This document shows positions 61,368 through 64,000 of a DNA stretch of 64,000 bases, one piece after another. Location of the stretch: the NCBI GenBank assembly GCA_001464385.1, contig LNFB01000261.1, forward strand, positions 29,708 to 93,707. Reading direction: 5' to 3'. This DNA is from Deltaproteobacteria bacterium Ga0077550. GTDB lineage: Bacteria; Myxococcota_A; Polyangia; Nannocystales; Nannocystaceae. The notes beneath the pieces are model-generated. The model was not told the DNA's origin and did no database searches. It saw only the letters and a list, made by a program, of their open reading frames with translations. Numbering within the stretch: the stretch's first letter is position 1; each line of letters opens with the position of its first letter. Both the position numbers and the translations under genes were made by a program.

Positions 61368-62240
61368 GTGTCTCCCGTCCTGTTCACCGTCCCGGGCGTG
61401 GCGTGGGAAGTCTCGGCGTACGGCTTCTTCCTCGGGCTGGCGCTCGTGACGGGGTGGCTGCTCGCCCTGACGCTGGCCGCGAAGGACCGACTCCCCGCCG
61501 ATCGACTCGGGACCAGCTACGTCGTGGCGCTCGGGCTCGCGATGATCGGCGCCCGCGCGGCCTGGTTGTTCGCCAACCCCGGGGCGTGGACCGGCTTCGG
61601 CTCGCTGGTGACGCTGTCGCAGGGCGGGCTCAGCCCCGGGGCAGGTCTCGTCGTCGCGATCGTGGTGTCGATCGTCCAGACCAGCCGAATGAAGCTGCCG
61701 GCGCTCCTGTGGTTCGACGCGGTCGCGCCGGCCCTGGCGCTCGGGGTCGCGCTCGAGCGCATCGGGGCGCTGTTCGGCGGGATCGGCTTCGGTCGCTACG
61801 CCCCCGACTTCGCCCTGGCGATGCGGTTCCCGATCGGGTCGCCCGCGTACGAGGCCCACCGCCGCGGGCTCGCGCAGCTGATGCCCGCCGGGGCGCTCGA
61901 GTCGCTGCCCGTGTACCCGACGCAGATCATCGCCGCGCTGCTGGCCCTGGCCGGCTTCGCGCTGGCGATGCGGCTGCGGGCGCGTCGTCGCTTCGTCGGC
62001 GAGGTGTGTCTCGCCACGATGGCGTGGCTCCTCGCGGCGCGGGCCTTCGTCGAGGAGCCACTGCGCGCGGACCGGGCCGAAGCGACGCTCGGGCCGCTGT
62101 CGCCATGGCAGGCGGTCGCGGTGATCCTCGTCGTCGCGCTGCTCGCCGCGTGGCGCTCGCGGCGGGCCAAGGCGCTGGCGAACCCGAAGGCGCCACGGCC
62201 ATGGGAGGGGGGGCCGTGGAGTCCGACCGCGCCGAAGTGA
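61368..62240 (+). CDS. Divergent Lgt-like prolipoprotein diacylglyceryl transferase homologue
   Basis: 290 aa from the GTG at 61368, with about seven membrane segments. Overall layout and length match Lgt: an N-terminal YGFFLGLALVTGWLLAL, LSQGGLSPGAGLV where Lgt has the GGxxxHGGL loop, LERIGALFGGIGFGRYA where Lgt has GRxGNFxNxExxG, VYPTQI, and RAFVEEPLRAD near the end. The loop His essential in E. coli Lgt and the Asn/Glu of the signature are not conserved. It is either a paralogue with changed activity or a pseudo-enzyme. A TAGATC hexamer ends 11 nt upstream. Confidence 0.7.
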   Translation: MSPVLFTVPGVAWEVSAYGFFLGLALVTGWLLALTLAAKDRLPADRLGTSYVVALGLAMIGARAAWLFANPGAWTGFGSLVTLSQGGLSPGAGLVVAIVVSIVQTSRMKLPALLWFDAVAPALALGVALERIGALFGGIGFGRYAPDFALAMRFPIGSPAYEAHRRGLAQLMPAGALESLPVYPTQIIAALLALAGFALAMRLRARRRFVGEVCLATMAWLLAARAFVEEPLRADRAEATLGPLSPWQAVAVILVVALLAAWRSRRAKALANPKAPRPWEGGPWSPTAPK

Positions 62241-62875
62241 CGCCCGCCGCGGTGCCCGTGGTGCTGCTGCACGGGGCGCTGCGATCGTCGTGGGGGTTGT
62301 TGCCGACCGCCGTGTTCCTGCGACGGCAGGGGCTGCGGGTCCGGGGCTTCGACTACCCCACGCGCCGTGGGACGCTGGAGCACCATGCCCGTCGGCTCGA
62401 GGAGTTCCTCCACGGGTGGCTCGGCGAGGCGCCGCCGATCCTCGGGTTCGTGACGCACAGCATGGGGGCGTTGGTCGTGCGGGCGTACCTCGCCGCGCAC
62501 GCCGACCCGCGGACGCGGCACCGCGTGGTGATGCTGTCGCCGCCGAACCAGGGGTCGGCCCTCGCGGCGCGGCAGCGCGACGGCGTGCTGTTCCGGTGGG
62601 TCTACGGGGACGCGGCGCGGGAGCTGGTGCCCGAGCGCGCGCGGGCACTGCCGCCGGCGCCGGACAACGCGGATGTCCTCGTGCTCGCGGGGGGCCGCGG
62701 CGATCCGCGGGGCTACAACCCGCTGCTCGAGGGGGACGACGATGGCGTCGTCGCGGTGGGCGAGATGGGCATGCCCGGCGTCGAGCCCGTCATGGTCGGG
62801 GGTGTGCACGGCATGATGCAGTGGCGCCCGGCCGTGCTGAGCCGCGCGGCGGCGTTCATCCGGGCCGGCGAGTAG
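62216..62875 (+). CDS. Lipase/esterase-like alpha/beta hydrolase
   Basis: 219 aa if started at the GTG at 62216, which has GGAGGGG 6 nt upstream. A GTG at 62237, overlapping the previous stop as GTGA, is the alternative. The oxyanion region is VVLLHGALRSSWG, the nucleophile VTHSMGALV, and SPPNQGSALA resembles bacterial lipases. The acid and His lie in EGDDDGVVAVGE and VGGVHGMM. No signal peptide. It probably acts on lipid or ester substrates and is cotranscribed with the Lgt-like gene. Confidence 0.85.
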   Translation: MESDRAEVTPAAVPVVLLHGALRSSWGLLPTAVFLRRQGLRVRGFDYPTRRGTLEHHARRLEEFLHGWLGEAPPILGFVTHSMGALVVRAYLAAHADPRTRHRVVMLSPPNQGSALAARQRDGVLFRWVYGDAARELVPERARALPPAPDNADVLVLAGGRGDPRGYNPLLEGDDDGVVAVGEMGMPGVEPVMVGGVHGMMQWRPAVLSRAAAFIRAGE

Positions 62876-63088
62876 CGGCGCCGCGGACGCTGGCGCGTGG
62901 GGGCGCCAGGCGGCACCCCCCGCGGATCGATGTTCGCGTAGGGCGGGCAGGAATGTGCGGTTGACCCATGTGTGACGGTTGCGTGGCGCCCTCGTCTCGC
63001 GGTATTGGCACGCGCCTCGCTGGTTTCGGGCGTGTTGGCTGCGTCGCGGCGGGCTTCCTCAAGACCTTCGTTGAAAGTGAACCAGAAC

Positions 63089-64000
63089 ATGAAGCACTCC
63101 AACTTGATCTCCGCGTTGCCGATGCTCTGCGCCTCGGTCCTCCTGTTCGGCTGCCCCGGCAGCGACGAGGAGTCCACCTCGACGAACGCCGACTCGAGCA
63201 CCAGCGACTCGGATTCCGACTCGAACTCGAACAGCGTCTCGGACTCGGTCACCGTCACGGTGAGCGACACGAACCCGACGACGGACACGGATCCGACGAC
63301 GGACACGAACCCGACGACGGACACGGATCCGACGACGGATACGGACCCGACCGACCCGGACTCGAGCAGCACGGATCCGGGCACGACCACCGACGAGAGC
63401 ACGAGCACGGATCCGGGCACGAGCACGGACGCGAGCACGAGCACGGATCCGAGCACGAGCGGCAGCACGGACACCGGCTCGACGGGGAGCACGACGGGCG
63501 AGACCGGCGTCACCCCGATGGACAACTACAACGACTGCGCGAACTTCACAGAGGAGGAGGCTTGCACGCCGCAGGGCGAGCTCTGCCTGAGTATCGGTCC
63601 GGGCAACGGCGTCTGCGGCCTCCCTGACTGCGCCGACGACGGCGACTGCCCGCTTCCCGCCACCGGCGAGGCGGTCGCGACGTGCTTCGATCTCCAGGGA
63701 GGCGGCACCGCCTGTGGCCTGGACTGCAGCGCTGGCCAAGTGTGCCCCGACGGCATGGAGTGCATCGGTGACTTCGCGTGTTCGTGGGTCCTCATCCCGC
63801 CGGTCGTTCCCGACGAGTGGACGTGCGATCCCACCTACTACGGCCTCGCTGATGGCTGCGACTGTGGGTGCGGCGTGGTCGATCCCGACTGCGCCGACGC
63901 CACGCTGGATTCCTGCCAGTACTGCAACGACGACGGGTCGTGCTCGGTGCTCGACTGCGACGAGATGCCGACGATCGATCCCGACAACAACGCCGTCTGC
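63089..64000 (+). CDS. Cys-rich lipoprotein with Ser/Thr/Asp linker, 3' end cut by window
   Basis: At least 304 aa. The lipobox is LLFGC (Cys22), followed by ~120 residues of Ser/Thr/Asp/Pro (STSTNADSSTSDSDSDSN, NPTTDTDPTTDT). Cys-rich modules then follow: CANFTEEEACTPQGELCLSIG, CADDGDCPLPA, CDPTYYGLADGCDCGCGVVDPDCADA and CQYCNDDGSC. This is the linker-plus-disulfide-module style typical of myxobacterial surface lipoproteins. The 213-nt gap upstream (62876-63088) has no convincing promoter. The function is unknown. Confidence 0.8.
   Translation, partial: MKHSNLISALPMLCASVLLFGCPGSDEESTSTNADSSTSDSDSDSNSNSVSDSVTVTVSDTNPTTDTDPTTDTNPTTDTDPTTDTDPTDPDSSSTDPGTTTDESTSTDPGTSTDASTSTDPSTSGSTDTGSTGSTTGETGVTPMDNYNDCANFTEEEACTPQGELCLSIGPGNGVCGLPDCADDGDCPLPATGEAVATCFDLQGGGTACGLDCSAGQVCPDGMECIGDFACSWVLIPPVVPDEWTCDPTYYGLADGCDCGCGVVDPDCADATLDSCQYCNDDGSCSVLDCDEMPTIDPDNNAVC
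63266..63355 (+). repeat. 18-bp tandem repeats encoding DT[N/D]PTT
   Basis: Four full units and one partial unit of an 18-bp in-frame repeat in the lipoprotein linker. Confidence 0.85.

Noticed and set aside
62876..63088. Promoter for the last lipoprotein
   Set aside because: TTGACC and TTGCGT boxes exist but no -10 at suitable spacing, so nothing is claimed in this gap.

Overview
The window is about 70% GC and gene-dense. It carries at least 18 predicted secreted lipoproteins, many Cys-rich with Thr/Gly/Asp/Ser linkers, plus a TIGR04563-type small protein, a DksA-like protein and a futalosine menaquinone operon. This points to a myxobacterium (Myxococcota), most likely in or near Nannocystaceae. 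The taxon is an inference from gene content. No rRNA, tRNA, CRISPR array, insertion sequence or phage gene was seen. Both ends cut genes.

Layout. 1-4.9 kb: a truncated exported protein, a translationally coupled VWA protein / TPR-HEAT protein pair, and an exported barrel-like protein. 5.0-7.9 kb: two short operons of OmpA-type and coiled-coil envelope proteins, ended by a rho-independent terminator. 7.9-10.5 kb: cystathionine beta-synthase and gamma-lyase (transsulfuration). 10.7-11.4 kb: a barrel-like protein. 11.6-19.4 kb: one long minus-strand operon with a GbsR/MarR regulator, polyprenyl diphosphate synthase, ubiE, ubiX, a degenerate radical-SAM relative, mqnE, an mqnA-mqnC fusion carrying a frameshift, and a ubiA-type prenyltransferase. 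The ubiD decarboxylase that could complete the late steps lies separately at 24.7 kb. 19.5-20.9 kb: an HtrA-like protease.

21.0-23.9 kb and 40.7-48.8 kb hold the most unusual content: two paralogous lipoprotein families. Family A (four members) has one CxxCH haem-c-type motif followed by a conserved M-[KN]-E-[LM]-x2-PW-x2-W block. Family B (three members) is Cys-rich. They occur as an A-B pair and as an A-B-B-A-A operon. The first gene of each locus has the same promoter-like element at the same spacing. A small Cys-rich domain (called CC-WD here) is spread over five proteins in the window, ten copies in all, once inserted inside a family A protein.

24-40.6 kb: AMIN-like lipoprotein, ubiD, TPR lipoprotein, guaB-guaA-ruvB, a TIGR01777 epimerase, a large Ig/PPC/CC-WD lipoprotein, a zincin-like metalloprotease lipoprotein, and an FG-GAP/ASPIC-UnbV lipoprotein. 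49-51 kb: a lipoprotein with four CC-WD repeats. 51-54.3 kb: pgk-tpiA-secG-dapF. 54.3-58.2 kb: a small conserved-looking protein and an Mla-type lipid transport operon (lipoprotein, MlaE, MlaF, MCE protein with a Cys-rich insertion). 58.2-62.9 kb: hydrolase/TIGR04563 pair, dksA, a two-TM K+ channel with TrkA domains, a divergent Lgt-like protein and a lipase-like hydrolase. 63.1 kb to the edge: a Ser/Thr/Asp-rich, Cys-rich lipoprotein.

Many genes sit only 6-13 nt downstream of a TANNNT-type -10 hexamer with no Shine-Dalgarno sequence, suggesting leaderless or nearly leaderless mRNAs. Inside operons, genes usually overlap by 1-4 nt (GTGA, ATGA, TGATG).
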